Below are positions 46,577 through 54,776 of a stretch of 64,000 nt of DNA, piece by piece. Under the pieces are notes generated by a model. It saw only the letters and a list, made by a program, of their open reading frames with translations. It made no database searches and was not told the DNA's origin. The stretch comes from Longimicrobiales bacterium (lineage in GTDB: Bacteria; Gemmatimonadota; Gemmatimonadetes; Longimicrobiales; Gaopeijiaceae). Every line of letters begins with the position of its first letter. The stretch's first letter is position 1. Location of the stretch: the NCBI GenBank assembly GCA_028284495.1, contig JANQRP010000023.1:1-64000 (forward strand), in the 5' to 3' direction. The translations under genes and the position numbers were made by a program.

Positions 46577-48805
46577 TCAGGCGCGGTCGTCCGCCACGAC
46601 GCGCGCCACGATGTCCTCGACCTGCAGCAGCACCGCGTTCGCGGCCGGGCCGAGCGGAACGAAGGAGTCCGGGGCGGCGATCGAGTCGAGTCGAGCCCCC
46701 GTCCCGCGCCGGGTCAGTTCGGCGACGATCGCGTCGGCGACGCCGCCACCGGTCCGCCGGCACTCGTCCACCACCAGCACGCGGGCGCAGCCGCGGATGG
46801 CGGACTCGAGCGCGTCGAAGGGCAGGGGGTTCAGCCACCTCAGATCCACGATCCGGCACTCCACCCCGCGGGTCTCGCTCAGGATCTTCGCGGCGCGGAG
46901 ACTCATGTGGTGTCCGTTCGCGTAGCTCACGAGCGCCACCGGACCGTCGCCGGCCACACCGATCTCGCCCGGGAGCAGGATCTCGCCGGGCGGGGGGTAG
47001 TCGGTGAGCCATCCCCCGTCACCCTCCTCGTGCAGATCCTTCTGGTGATAGAGCGCGATCGGTTCGAGAAAGCACACGACCCGACCGAGCGCTTTCGCGG
47101 CGGCCACGCACCCCCGAAGCATGCGGACGGCGTCATCGCCGCGAGAGGGTGCCGCGAGCACGAGTCCGGGGATGTCGCGGAGGCCGCCGATCGAGTGGTC
47201 GTTGTGGAAGTGGCCGCCGAAGCCGCGCTGGTAGGCGAAGCTGGCGATGCGGACGACCATGGGGTTCGAGAACTGCCCCGCGCTGAAGAAGGACAGCGAC
47301 GAGGCTTCGCCGCGAAGCTGATCCACGGCGTTGTGGACATACGCGAGATACTGGATCTCGGGCATGGGGAGTAGCCCGACGAGGCCGGCACCCTGCGCGA
47401 GGCCGAGAATCGAGGTCTCGTCGAGGTGGGTGTCGAGCACGCGGCTCCGCCCGAATCGTTTTTGCAGGCCCTGGGTCACGTAGTAGACGCCGCCCTTGCG
47501 GCCGACGTCCTCGCCGAATACCAGGATCTCCTCACGCTCCAGCATCTCGTCGGCCATGCCGGCCGCCAGGTGCGAGCCGAGCGTCCGGCGGACCGGTTTC
47601 GAGATCTCCTCCGGCAGCTCGTCGCCCCAGAAGTCGCGCCGCCGCTGGGCCGAGACGCCCGGTCGAGCCTCCTCGCGCACGGCCTCCTCGTCCCACGGCG
47701 CAAGCGGCCTGACGATGTCCTGGATCGTGGCGAGGTGAGGGCGGGTCGCCGCCTCCTCGGCCGCCTCGAACACTCGCTGCCTCACGGCCCTCCAGAGCTC
47801 CCTGAGATCGGCGGGCGTGGCGGCGCCCGACTCCACGAGCGTCCGCGCGTTGGCCAGGAGAGGGTCCTGCTCCTCGCCCGCTCGGATCTCGGCCGCGCTC
47901 CGGTACGCGAGCTCGACATCGCTTCCCGCGTGCCCCCAGAGGCGCACGGTCACGAGGCGCAGGAAGACCGGCGTCTGGGCGTCCCGCGTGGTCTCGACCG
48001 CCTCCTCGACCGCGCGCCACACGCTCGGCAGGTCCCCCTCCGCCTCGACGTAGTGGAGATGGGGAAGGCGGGAAAAGCTCTCGCGGATCCAGCGACGCGG
48101 AGTGTCTACGCTGATCCCGAGACCGTTGTCCTCGCACACGAACAGGATGGGTAGCGGATTGCCGCGCCGGAGCCCGTAGCGCGCGGCCGTGATGCCGGTC
48201 AGCGCCGAGGCGTGGTTCGCGGAGGCGTCGCCGAAGGTGCACGCGACGATCGCGTCGTCCGGGAGGCCCGTCTCGACGCCCATCCGGCGTGCCCGCACGA
48301 GCGAGAACGCGGCGCCCACCGCCTTCGGCACGTGCGACGCGATGGTACTCGTCTGCGGTGGTACCCAGAGATTGCGACTCCCCCAGACCTTGTGCCGCCC
48401 CTGCGCCGTCGGGTCGTCCGACGACGCGCAGATCGAGAGCATCGTGTCCAGCACGCGGTCCCGCTCGGGGTCCTTTCGCCCGCGGGCCATCATGAACCCG
48501 CCGCTCCGGTAGTGCAGGAACGACGGATCGGTGGCGCGGAGCTGCGTCCCCACCACCGCGTTCTGCTCGTGACCGGCCGACGAGATGGTGTAGAAACTCC
48601 GTCCGTCGGCCTTGAGCCGCCGGGCCTCCACATCGATCTGCCGGCTGAGAAGCTGGTCCTCGTAGAGCCGAAGGGCCGCCGCGGCGCTCAGCGAACTCCC
48701 TTCCCGAATCGGATCGTCGGGAGCGAGCGCGTCCGGGGACGGCTCGAGTTCGTCGAGGAGGCGCCCGAGCGCCGCCTGGACTTCTGCTACGCGATCTGTG
48801 TTCAA
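46577..48805 (-). CDS. Fused E1 alpha-beta thiamine-diphosphate dehydrogenase (2-oxoacid dehydrogenase)
   Basis: 742 residues from a TTG (no ATG or GTG nearby upstream). Residues 1-370 form an E1-alpha: ALRLYEDQLLSRQIDVEARR, SAGHEQNAVVG, the thiamine-diphosphate motif FGDASANHASALTGITAA and FVCEDNGLGIS. Residues about 400-742 form an E1-beta: DEMLEREEILVFGEDVGRKG, GVYYVTQGLQKRFG, PMPEIQYLAYVHNAVDQLRG and RVLVVDECRRTGGG. It decarboxylates a branched-chain or related 2-oxo acid. No E2 or E3 gene is adjacent, so the complex must be completed elsewhere. Alpha-beta fusions of this kind are known in FCB bacteria. Confidence 0.9.
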   Translation of the reverse strand: MNTDRVAEVQAALGRLLDELEPSPDALAPDDPIREGSSLSAAAALRLYEDQLLSRQIDVEARRLKADGRSFYTISSAGHEQNAVVGTQLRATDPSFLHYRSGGFMMARGRKDPERDRVLDTMLSICASSDDPTAQGRHKVWGSRNLWVPPQTSTIASHVPKAVGAAFSLVRARRMGVETGLPDDAIVACTFGDASANHASALTGITAARYGLRRGNPLPILFVCEDNGLGISVDTPRRWIRESFSRLPHLHYVEAEGDLPSVWRAVEEAVETTRDAQTPVFLRLVTVRLWGHAGSDVELAYRSAAEIRAGEEQDPLLANARTLVESGAATPADLRELWRAVRQRVFEAAEEAATRPHLATIQDIVRPLAPWDEEAVREEARPGVSAQRRRDFWGDELPEEISKPVRRTLGSHLAAGMADEMLEREEILVFGEDVGRKGGVYYVTQGLQKRFGRSRVLDTHLDETSILGLAQGAGLVGLLPMPEIQYLAYVHNAVDQLRGEASSLSFFSAGQFSNPMVVRIASFAYQRGFGGHFHNDHSIGGLRDIPGLVLAAPSRGDDAVRMLRGCVAAAKALGRVVCFLEPIALYHQKDLHEEGDGGWLTDYPPPGEILLPGEIGVAGDGPVALVSYANGHHMSLRAAKILSETRGVECRIVDLRWLNPLPFDALESAIRGCARVLVVDECRRTGGGVADAIVAELTRRGTGARLDSIAAPDSFVPLGPAANAVLLQVEDIVARVVADDRA

Positions 48806-48899
48806 GCGATGCGGGGTCCAGCCGGCGAAGTCGCCCCGACGGTCGATCCCTCGGGTCGCCGCCGGGCCACGTGGCGGCCTCGGCGGGAAGGGCGCCAAC

Positions 48900-49328
48900 C
48901 TACTCGAACAGCGACCCCTGAGCCACCGACGCACTCGTGGCTGGTGGCTCCGAGCCGGATCCGCCGGGATGGGGAGCCGGGGAGCCTCGCGCGGCACGAC
49001 CGAGCAGGCCGGCATTCGGAGGAGGTCGAGACGGGATCATGCCACCACGAACCCGGGACCTCGACGAGGGTTCGGCGCGCGGGCCCCGGGGAGTTGTCAC
49101 CGAGGCCCGACGGCAGCCGCGTGCCGTCGCGGCGTCGGCCCAAACGGCGACCATGCCCAGGCCGAAGCACCCCACCACGTTGACCGCGACGGTGCCCCAC
49201 GGCGGGGCCACGCCGAACGCGCCCTGCACCGTGCTCGACATCGCCCAACGCGCAACCGCTCCGGCGGCGCCGCCCAATCCGACCCAGATCCACTCCACCC
49301 CGTTCGACTCCGTCACTCGCGCGGCCAC
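48900..49328 (-). pseudogene. crcB: crcB (fluoride channel Fluc) remnant, N-terminal half only
   Basis: From GTG 49328 the frame encodes GLGGAAGAVARWAMS and WGTVAVNVVGCFGLGMVAVW, the first helix and the hallmark WGT-VN-G segment of CrcB/Fluc channels. After about residue 62 the sequence turns to Arg/Pro/Ser-rich filler that fits no channel; the expected GFLGGFTTFS-type third helix is missing in all three frames of the downstream region. A functional Fluc needs four helices, so the gene is probably truncated. No fluoride riboswitch was recognised upstream. The rest of the 48806-49432 interval holds only a palindrome GACCGGCCGGTC at 49377-49388. Confidence 0.65.
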
Positions 49329-49432
49329 CCTGTGCGAAGGGCCGACCCCTGCGCTACTGTCATGGAGCGGACGCGTGACCGGCCGGTCGACGGGTCCGAT
49401 GTCGTTCCTCGTTCATCCAGGTGCCGCCACCC

Positions 49433-50029
49433 ATGACCACACGTCTCCCCCTCGCGCTCGTCGCCATGATCGCGGCCGCGCCCCTCTCGGCGCAGGACGG
49501 TCAGCCGATCGGACAGCTTCCCGCCGAGACCCAGATCGCTCTCGCGGTCCAGGCCGCTCCCGTCGAGATGCGGCAGGACGCCACGGTGCAGGGGTACGAC
49601 GACGCGGGCAACTTCGTGACGCTGCGCGAGGGCACGAACGACATGATCTGCATGGCGCCCAACCCGGGCATGGAGCAGTTCGAGGTGTCGTGCCACCACG
49701 TCGACCTCGAGCCGTACTTCGCGCGCGGCCGCGAGCTCCGCGCCCAGGGCGTCACCGGCAACGAGCGCACCCGGACGCGGTACGCCGAGGTCGAGGCGGG
49801 CACGCTCCCGCTGCCGTACGGCACGGTGAACTACATCCTGAACGCCGACGGGTTCGACGCGGCGAGCGCCGAGATCGAGAACCCGCGAGTCCGCTGGGTG
49901 ATCTACACGCCCAACGCGACGCCGGAATCGACCGGTCTCAGCACCCAGCCGGCGGCGTCGGCACCGTGGTTGATGTTCGCCGGCACGCCGGGCGCCCACA
50001 TCATGATCACGCCGCCGAGCGGCGGATGA
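49433..50029 (+). CDS. Secreted protein of unknown function
   Basis: 198 residues with a signal peptide (LPLALVAMIAAAPLSAQ). The mature part has a conserved-looking core: MRQDATVQGYDDAGNFVTLR, GTNDMICMAPNPG, CHHVDLEPYFARGRELRAQG and LPYGTVNYILNADG, ending ASAPWLMFAGTPGAHIMITP. Two or three Cys could form a disulfide. I know no named family. YhbY follows 22 bases later on the same strand. Confidence 0.7.
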   Translation: MTTRLPLALVAMIAAAPLSAQDGQPIGQLPAETQIALAVQAAPVEMRQDATVQGYDDAGNFVTLREGTNDMICMAPNPGMEQFEVSCHHVDLEPYFARGRELRAQGVTGNERTRTRYAEVEAGTLPLPYGTVNYILNADGFDAASAEIENPRVRWVIYTPNATPESTGLSTQPAASAPWLMFAGTPGAHIMITPPSGG

Positions 50030-50051
50030 CTCCGGCGATCGGGCGTCGAGC

Positions 50052-50357
50052 GTGACGGAGTCACTCACGTCGAAACAGCGTGCGCACCTCCGCAGCCTGG
50101 CGCACGGACTCAAGCCGGTGGTGCACGTGGGACACGAGGGCCTGGAGCCGCCCGTGCTGGGGTCGATCCTCGAGGCGTTCAACACCCGTGAACTGCTCAA
50201 GGTGAAGGTTCTCGAGAACGCCCCTGAGGACGCGCGGGAGACGGCCGGAGCGATCGCGGATGCCCTTCCGGACGTTCACGTGGCCCAGACGATCGGTCGC
50301 ACGATCGTCCTGTACCGCGAGGATCCCGACGCCCCGGAGATCCGACTGCCCGGTTGA
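50052..50357 (+). CDS. yhbY: YhbY / CRS1-YhbY domain RNA-binding protein
   Basis: 101 residues, GTG start. The CRM domain is complete: LTSKQRAHLRSLAHGLKPVV, HVGHEGLEPPVLGSILEAFN, TRELLKVKVLENAPEDARET and QTIGRTIVLYRED. YhbY binds pre-50S particles and is involved in ribosome assembly in bacteria. Cotranscribed with the preceding secreted protein by position. Convergent with the FKBP gene, 23 bases apart. Confidence 0.93.
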   Translation: MTESLTSKQRAHLRSLAHGLKPVVHVGHEGLEPPVLGSILEAFNTRELLKVKVLENAPEDARETAGAIADALPDVHVAQTIGRTIVLYREDPDAPEIRLPG

Positions 50358-50380
50358 GGGCGGTCGGACCCCCAGGGCGC

Positions 50381-51094
50381 CTACTCGATGATCTCGATCG
50401 CCTCGATCTCGAAGATCAGGAGCTGGTTCGGTCCGATCGACGGCCCCCGGCCCCCCGGGCCGTAGGCGAGTTCGCTCGGGATCCAGACCCGCCACCTCGA
50501 GCCCATCGGGATGGTCGTGAGCACCTCACTGAATCCCTCGATCAGCGCCCCGGGAGCCGTCGAGAACGGAATGGGATCGCCGTCGAAGTTGGAGTCGAAC
50601 ACGGTGCCGTCGGGGAGCGAGCCGCGGTACCGGGTCAGGACCGAATCGCCCTGCTCGGCGACGGGCCCGTCGCCCTCCTCGAGGATCTCGTACTGGACCC
50701 CACTTTCGAGCACCATGACGCCCTCGCGGGTGGCGTTCTCCGCGAGCAGCGCGTTCCCGCGCTCGATCGCCGCGTTCGCCATCTCCCGCTGATTCGCGTC
50801 CATCTGCGCGCGAATCTCCTCCACGATCCCCTGCATGGCGATCTGACGATCTTCCCAGGCGATGGCCGAGGTGTCGGCCATGCCGTCGCGGACCCCGGCC
50901 ATGTATGCGTCGAGGTCGATCGCCTCGCGGCCGGGCCGCACCTGCTCGCCGAAGTCGTAGCCGAGCGCGTAGCTGCCCCGCTGCATGTCCGTCGCGAGCG
51001 ATGCCGCGGCGGCGGGGGAGCCCGCGTCGGGCGGGGTGCAGGCGGCGGCGCCGACGGCCGCGAGCGCCACGAAGGTCGAGATCCGGTTGTGCAT
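50381..51094 (-). CDS. FKBP-type peptidyl-prolyl cis-trans isomerase lipoprotein (FkpA/Mip-like)
   Basis: 237 residues. The signal peptide ends in a lipobox (AVGAAACTPP). The helical N-terminal half (SYALGYDFGEQVRPGREAID, MQGIVEEIRAQMDANQREMA) is the Mip/FkpA dimerisation arm. The C-terminal FKBP domain has GDSVLTRYRGSLPDGTVFDS, VLTTIPMGSRWRVWIPSELA and YGPGG, with the usual active-site aromatics. It folds proline-containing proteins in the periplasm or at the outer membrane. Confidence 0.93.
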   Translation of the reverse strand: MHNRISTFVALAAVGAAACTPPDAGSPAAAASLATDMQRGSYALGYDFGEQVRPGREAIDLDAYMAGVRDGMADTSAIAWEDRQIAMQGIVEEIRAQMDANQREMANAAIERGNALLAENATREGVMVLESGVQYEILEEGDGPVAEQGDSVLTRYRGSLPDGTVFDSNFDGDPIPFSTAPGALIEGFSEVLTTIPMGSRWRVWIPSELAYGPGGRGPSIGPNQLLIFEIEAIEIIE

Positions 51095-51127
51095 CGTACC
51101 CCTGATGTTGAGATGATCTGTAGCGGG

Positions 51128-51135
51128 CAAAGATA
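51128..51135 (-). promoter_or_regulatory. -7 promoter box of the FKBP gene
   Basis: On the minus strand TATCTTTG matches the FCB-group -7 consensus TAnnTTTG exactly. It lies 33 bases from the start codon, giving a leader of about 27 bases. No clear -33 TTG. Confidence 0.45.
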
Positions 51136-51280
51136 ACGGGAACGAGCCGGGGTACGGACCTCGCGGCGGTGTGGGCGGGCGCGTCCAGCGCGGTGCCACA
51201 CCTTCGGCGGGCGCGCGCCACTTGCGATCGGCGCCGGACGCCCGGAGTCTGCCGAACTCCCGCGACCCCGACCCGTCACG

Positions 51281-52633
51281 ATGCCTCGAGACCTTCGCGC
51301 CGACGCCCGCTCGCTCATCATCGCCGGGCTTCGCGCCGTCGACCCGGCACGACTCGTGGCCTCGACACTCTCCGACTCGGACGGTCTCGCCGCGTGGTCC
51401 GTGGGCCTCGCGCGGCAGGCGAGCGGCCCGCCGGCGACGCCGCTCGATCGCGCCCCGTCCCGCGACACGCTGGTCGTGGCGATCGGCAAGGGCGCCGTCG
51501 GCATGGTCGAAGGCGCGCACGCCGTGCTGGGAGACCACCTCACGGCCGGCGTCGCGGTGGTCCCGGACGGCGTCCCGCTGCGGGAGCTTCCGCGCAGCAT
51601 GCGGCTTCATCGGGCGGCGCACCCGCTGCCGGACGAACGGAGCCTGACCGCGGCGGCCGACATCCGGACGCTGCTGGGCGGTGCGGGCCGGGGCGATCGC
51701 GTCCTGGTGCTGCTCTCGGGCGGTGGGTCCGCCCTCGTGACCGATCCCGAGGAAGGCCTCGACCTCGCGGACGTGCGTGCCGCGCACGAGGTCCTGCTCG
51801 GGTCCGGGTGGCCGATTGGTCGGATCAACGACGTGCGGCGGACGCTCGATCGACTGAAGGGCGGGGGAATGGCTCGACTCGCCGCGCCGGCCGCCACGAT
51901 CGGGCTGGTGCTGTCCGACATCCCCGGAGGACGCGTCACGGACGTCGCGTCCGGGCCGCTGTCGCCGGCGACCCGGACTCCGAGAGACGTCGAGGTCGAA
52001 CTCCGGCGCGGCGGCCTCTGGGCGGCCATGCCGGAGGCGGTTCGGGGCTCCCTGCGGGCGCGCCGGGCCGAGCGCTCGGTCGCCACGCCGGAGGTCACAC
52101 TCCATGCGATCGGCACCGGCGGCGCCGCGGTCGACGGCGTCGCGCGTGCCGCCGCCGACCTCGGCTACTCGGTCCAGCGGTTGGGGGGCGCGCTCGAGGG
52201 CAGGGCGAGGGACCTCGGCCGGGGGCTCGCCCGCGCGGCGATCGCGGCGCGGGACGGCGTCGCACCCGTGCCGCTCCCGGCGTGCCTCGTGGGCGCGGGG
52301 GAGGCGACCGTGGAGGTGGTGGGCGACGGGTCGGGCGGACCGAACCAGGAGGTCGCCGCGGCCGCGGCGATGGCGCTCGAGGGGCGCGAGGGGATCCTCG
52401 TGGCCTCCGTGGGAACGGACGGCGTGGACGGCCCGACCGACGCCGCCGGCGGGTGGGCGGACGGCGAATCCGCCGCGAGGGCGCGACGGATCGGAGTGGA
52501 CCTCCTGGACGCGCTGGCCCGGAACGACGCGGGGAGCGCGCTCGCACGCCTGGGCGACCGCATCGTCACCGGTCCGACCGGGACGAACGTCGCCGACCTC
52601 TATCTTGTCCTGGTGGACGCGCCGCGGCCCTAG
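51281..52633 (+). CDS. Glycerate 2-kinase, MOFRL/DUF4147 family
   Basis: 450 residues. The DUF4147 N-terminal part DARSLIIAGLRAVDPARLVA, IGKGAVGMVEGAHAVLGDHL, LLSGGGSALVTDPEEGLDLA, INDVRRTLDRLKGGGMARLA and LSDIPGGRVTDVASGPLSP is unmistakable. The C-terminal MOFRL part has VGDGSGGPNQEVAAAAAMAL, GTDGVDGPTDAAGGWADGES. The enzyme phosphorylates D-glycerate to 2-phosphoglycerate. It overlaps the convergent lipoprotein gene by 4 bases. Confidence 0.92.
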   Translation: MPRDLRADARSLIIAGLRAVDPARLVASTLSDSDGLAAWSVGLARQASGPPATPLDRAPSRDTLVVAIGKGAVGMVEGAHAVLGDHLTAGVAVVPDGVPLRELPRSMRLHRAAHPLPDERSLTAAADIRTLLGGAGRGDRVLVLLSGGGSALVTDPEEGLDLADVRAAHEVLLGSGWPIGRINDVRRTLDRLKGGGMARLAAPAATIGLVLSDIPGGRVTDVASGPLSPATRTPRDVEVELRRGGLWAAMPEAVRGSLRARRAERSVATPEVTLHAIGTGGAAVDGVARAAADLGYSVQRLGGALEGRARDLGRGLARAAIAARDGVAPVPLPACLVGAGEATVEVVGDGSGGPNQEVAAAAAMALEGREGILVASVGTDGVDGPTDAAGGWADGESAARARRIGVDLLDALARNDAGSALARLGDRIVTGPTGTNVADLYLVLVDAPRP

Positions 52634-53025
52634 CGGCAGCCGCGCTCGTTGCGGGGTTCGGCGGGGAGGACCAGCTCGACGATGTCACCCGGCACGAGCA
52701 CGATCGAACCGGTGACGCAGAGCGGTCCGGTGAAGTACTCGAGCTCGAACCGGACGTCACGCGCCGACGACGGCATCCTGAAGTCGAAGGTCCGCTCCTG
52801 TGAGCTGGCGAGTCGGCCGATGCGTACCCGCTGACCACGCGAGAACGCGTTGACCGCGAAGATCGTCACGTCCATGAAGCTCGGGTTCATGGCCCGGACC
52901 CTGAAGACCTCGGTCCGCATCTCGTCGGAGCCGGACGAGCGGCTGCCCGCGAAGGGGTTGACCGGTCGAGCGGTCGCGCAGCCGGTCACGGCAACGGCGA
53001 GGATAAGCGCTGCAAGACGATTCAT
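52630..53025 (-). CDS. Small lipoprotein of unknown function
   Basis: 131 residues. The signal peptide ends in a lipobox (ILAVAVTGCATA). The mature domain looks like a beta-sandwich (EVFRVRAMNPSFMDVTIFAV, RGQRVRIGRLASSQERTFDF, VTGSIVLVPGDIVELVLP), reminiscent of small envelope lipoproteins frequent in Gemmatimonadota. It ends on a Cys (NERGCR) that could pair with the Cys in PLCVTG. The stop overlaps the glycerate kinase stop region in a convergent arrangement. Confidence 0.7.
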   Translation of the reverse strand: MNRLAALILAVAVTGCATARPVNPFAGSRSSGSDEMRTEVFRVRAMNPSFMDVTIFAVNAFSRGQRVRIGRLASSQERTFDFRMPSSARDVRFELEYFTGPLCVTGSIVLVPGDIVELVLPAEPRNERGCR

Positions 53026-53149
53026 GACGTCGGTTCCCGGATGGGTTCTCGTGCGTCGGGCACTGCCGTGAATCTACACGAATTCGGGCTCGGCGGTCCC
53101 GGAGATTGGTGGTGTTTCGAGGCGGGGGTGGGGGAGCGTAGGTTGGGGC

Positions 53150-53695
53150 ATGGCAAATCCCGATCATCTCTCTCGCCTGATGGAAGGCGTGCATGCCTGG
53201 AACGTCTGGCGCGACAGCCAGCCGTTGACCGAGGTCGACCTTCGCGGGGCCGACCTCGGCGGGATGGATCTGCGAGGCGCGGATCTGTGGTACGCCCGCC
53301 TGCAGGGGGCGAAGCTGGGCGGCGCGCTTCTGTCCGGCGCCATTCTGGACCGCGCGGACCTGACCCTCGCGGACTTCTCCGGCGCCAACTGCTACGAGAC
53401 CCGAATGCGGGGCGTCATCGCGGACCGGACGCGGTTCCGCGCCGCCGCGATGGTCGGTGCCGACCTGACGCTCGCCCGGCTCCTCCGATGCGAACTCGAG
53501 TGCGCGATCTTCACCGACGCGACCCTCCTGGGCACCAACTTCTGGGGCTCGGACCACGAGGCGGCGCTCGGACTTCAGCCAAACACGGGCTGGATCGTCG
53601 AGGAAGCCGGGGCCGTCGCGGAGGAGCGACACACGGTGGATCGACGGAGCTTCCACGGGTTCGAACCGACGCCCGAGTCCGCGACGGGCGGCTGA
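53150..53695 (+). CDS. Pentapeptide repeat protein
   Basis: 181 residues, cytosolic. About sixteen A(D/N)LxX-type repeats run from residue 25 to 130: VDLRGADLGGMDLRGADLW, LQGAKLGGALLSGAILDRA, DLTLADFSGANCYETRMRG, ADLTLARLLRCELECAIFTD. They fold into a right-handed quadrilateral helix; relatives protect gyrase or act as scaffolds, but most have no known role. TAGGTTGG lies 8 bases before the ATG and resembles a -7 box, suggesting a near-leaderless transcript. Confidence 0.9.
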   Translation: MANPDHLSRLMEGVHAWNVWRDSQPLTEVDLRGADLGGMDLRGADLWYARLQGAKLGGALLSGAILDRADLTLADFSGANCYETRMRGVIADRTRFRAAAMVGADLTLARLLRCELECAIFTDATLLGTNFWGSDHEAALGLQPNTGWIVEEAGAVAEERHTVDRRSFHGFEPTPESATGG

Positions 53696-53783
53696 GGTTG
53701 CACCTCGTCGGGGGCCTGTAGATGTTCGGGCTCCGGTTCATCCGGATCCCCATTCGAGCCCCTCCGGCCCCGGACCTGCGGCC

Positions 53784-54776
53784 TTGGAAACGAAGCGCCC
53801 CACCAACCCTCGTGCCGAGGAGATCCTCGGCGGATACTTCCCCGTCCTCGACCACGGATTCGTGTCGCTCGTGGACTACATGGGGACGGACGACAGCATC
53901 GAGCGCGCGGCCCGCGTCTCCTATGGCTACGGCACCCGCAAGTCGTCCCGCACACGGGGGCTGATCCGCTACCTGCGACGCCACCGCCACTCGACGCCGA
54001 GCGAGATGGTCGAGCTCAAGTTCCACTGTGCGATGCCGATGTTCATCGCCCGTCAGTGGATCCGGCACCGCACCGCGTCCGTCAACGAGTACTCCGGGCG
54101 TTACTCGCTCATGCCGCTCCTCTTCTACACGCCGGACGAGGAGCATTTCAACGTCCAGAGTTCGACCAACAACCAGGGGCGCGGCGGACAGGCGGACACG
54201 CGACTCCATCGGGAGGCCGTCGAGCGCTGGAACGCGATCCGCGAGCATGCGGCGGGCGGGTACGAGTGGATGGTCGGCGAGGACGTGGCGCGGGAGATCG
54301 CCCGGATCGACCTCCCGCTGTCCACCTATACGCAGTGGTACTGGAAGATCGACCTCCACAATCTCCTGCACTTCCTCTCGCTCCGCGTGGATCCTCACGC
54401 CCAGTACGAGATCCGCGCCTATGCCGAGGTGATCGCGGGGATGATGGCGCGGGTGGCCCCGTTGAGCTACGAGGCGTGGCTCGACTACGATCTCGGCGGC
54501 CGGCCGCTCAGCCGGGGGGAGCGGAGGGCGCTGGCGCGACTTCTGTCGACGGACGCGGAGAGCGTGGCCGTCCGCGACGGTGCCCGCCTTTCGAACGACG
54601 ACCTCGCCGAGCTCGGCCTTTCGGCCCGGGAGGTCCGGGAGTTCGCCGCCAAGCTGGCGGACCCGCCCGAGCTGGGCTTCGAGCTGGATCTCTCGAGGAT
54701 GCGCTCGGCGGAGGACGTAGAGGCGGAGATGGCCAAGGCGGTGCCCGCTATCGAACCCAGACCGTCTTCTGATTGA
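53784..54776 (+). CDS. thyX: FAD-dependent thymidylate synthase ThyX
   Basis: 330 residues from a TTG start. It makes dTMP using FADH2. The ThyX motif RHRTASVNEYSGRYS is complete at residues 94-108, with the flavin/nucleotide site SEMVELKFHCAMPMFIARQW before it and STYTQWYWKIDLHNLLHFLS, LRVDPHAQYEIR after it. About 90 extra C-terminal residues (LLSTDAESVAVRDGARLSND and on) extend beyond typical ThyX. No thyA is in view. The last 29 bases overlap the end of the convergent aldehyde dehydrogenase gene. Confidence 0.95.
   Translation: METKRPTNPRAEEILGGYFPVLDHGFVSLVDYMGTDDSIERAARVSYGYGTRKSSRTRGLIRYLRRHRHSTPSEMVELKFHCAMPMFIARQWIRHRTASVNEYSGRYSLMPLLFYTPDEEHFNVQSSTNNQGRGGQADTRLHREAVERWNAIREHAAGGYEWMVGEDVAREIARIDLPLSTYTQWYWKIDLHNLLHFLSLRVDPHAQYEIRAYAEVIAGMMARVAPLSYEAWLDYDLGGRPLSRGERRALARLLSTDAESVAVRDGARLSNDDLAELGLSAREVREFAAKLADPPELGFELDLSRMRSAEDVEAEMAKAVPAIEPRPSSD

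Noticed and set aside
49329..49432. Fluoride riboswitch ahead of the crcB remnant
   Set aside because: The conserved riboswitch core could not be recognised; only a 12-base palindrome at 49377-49388 is present.
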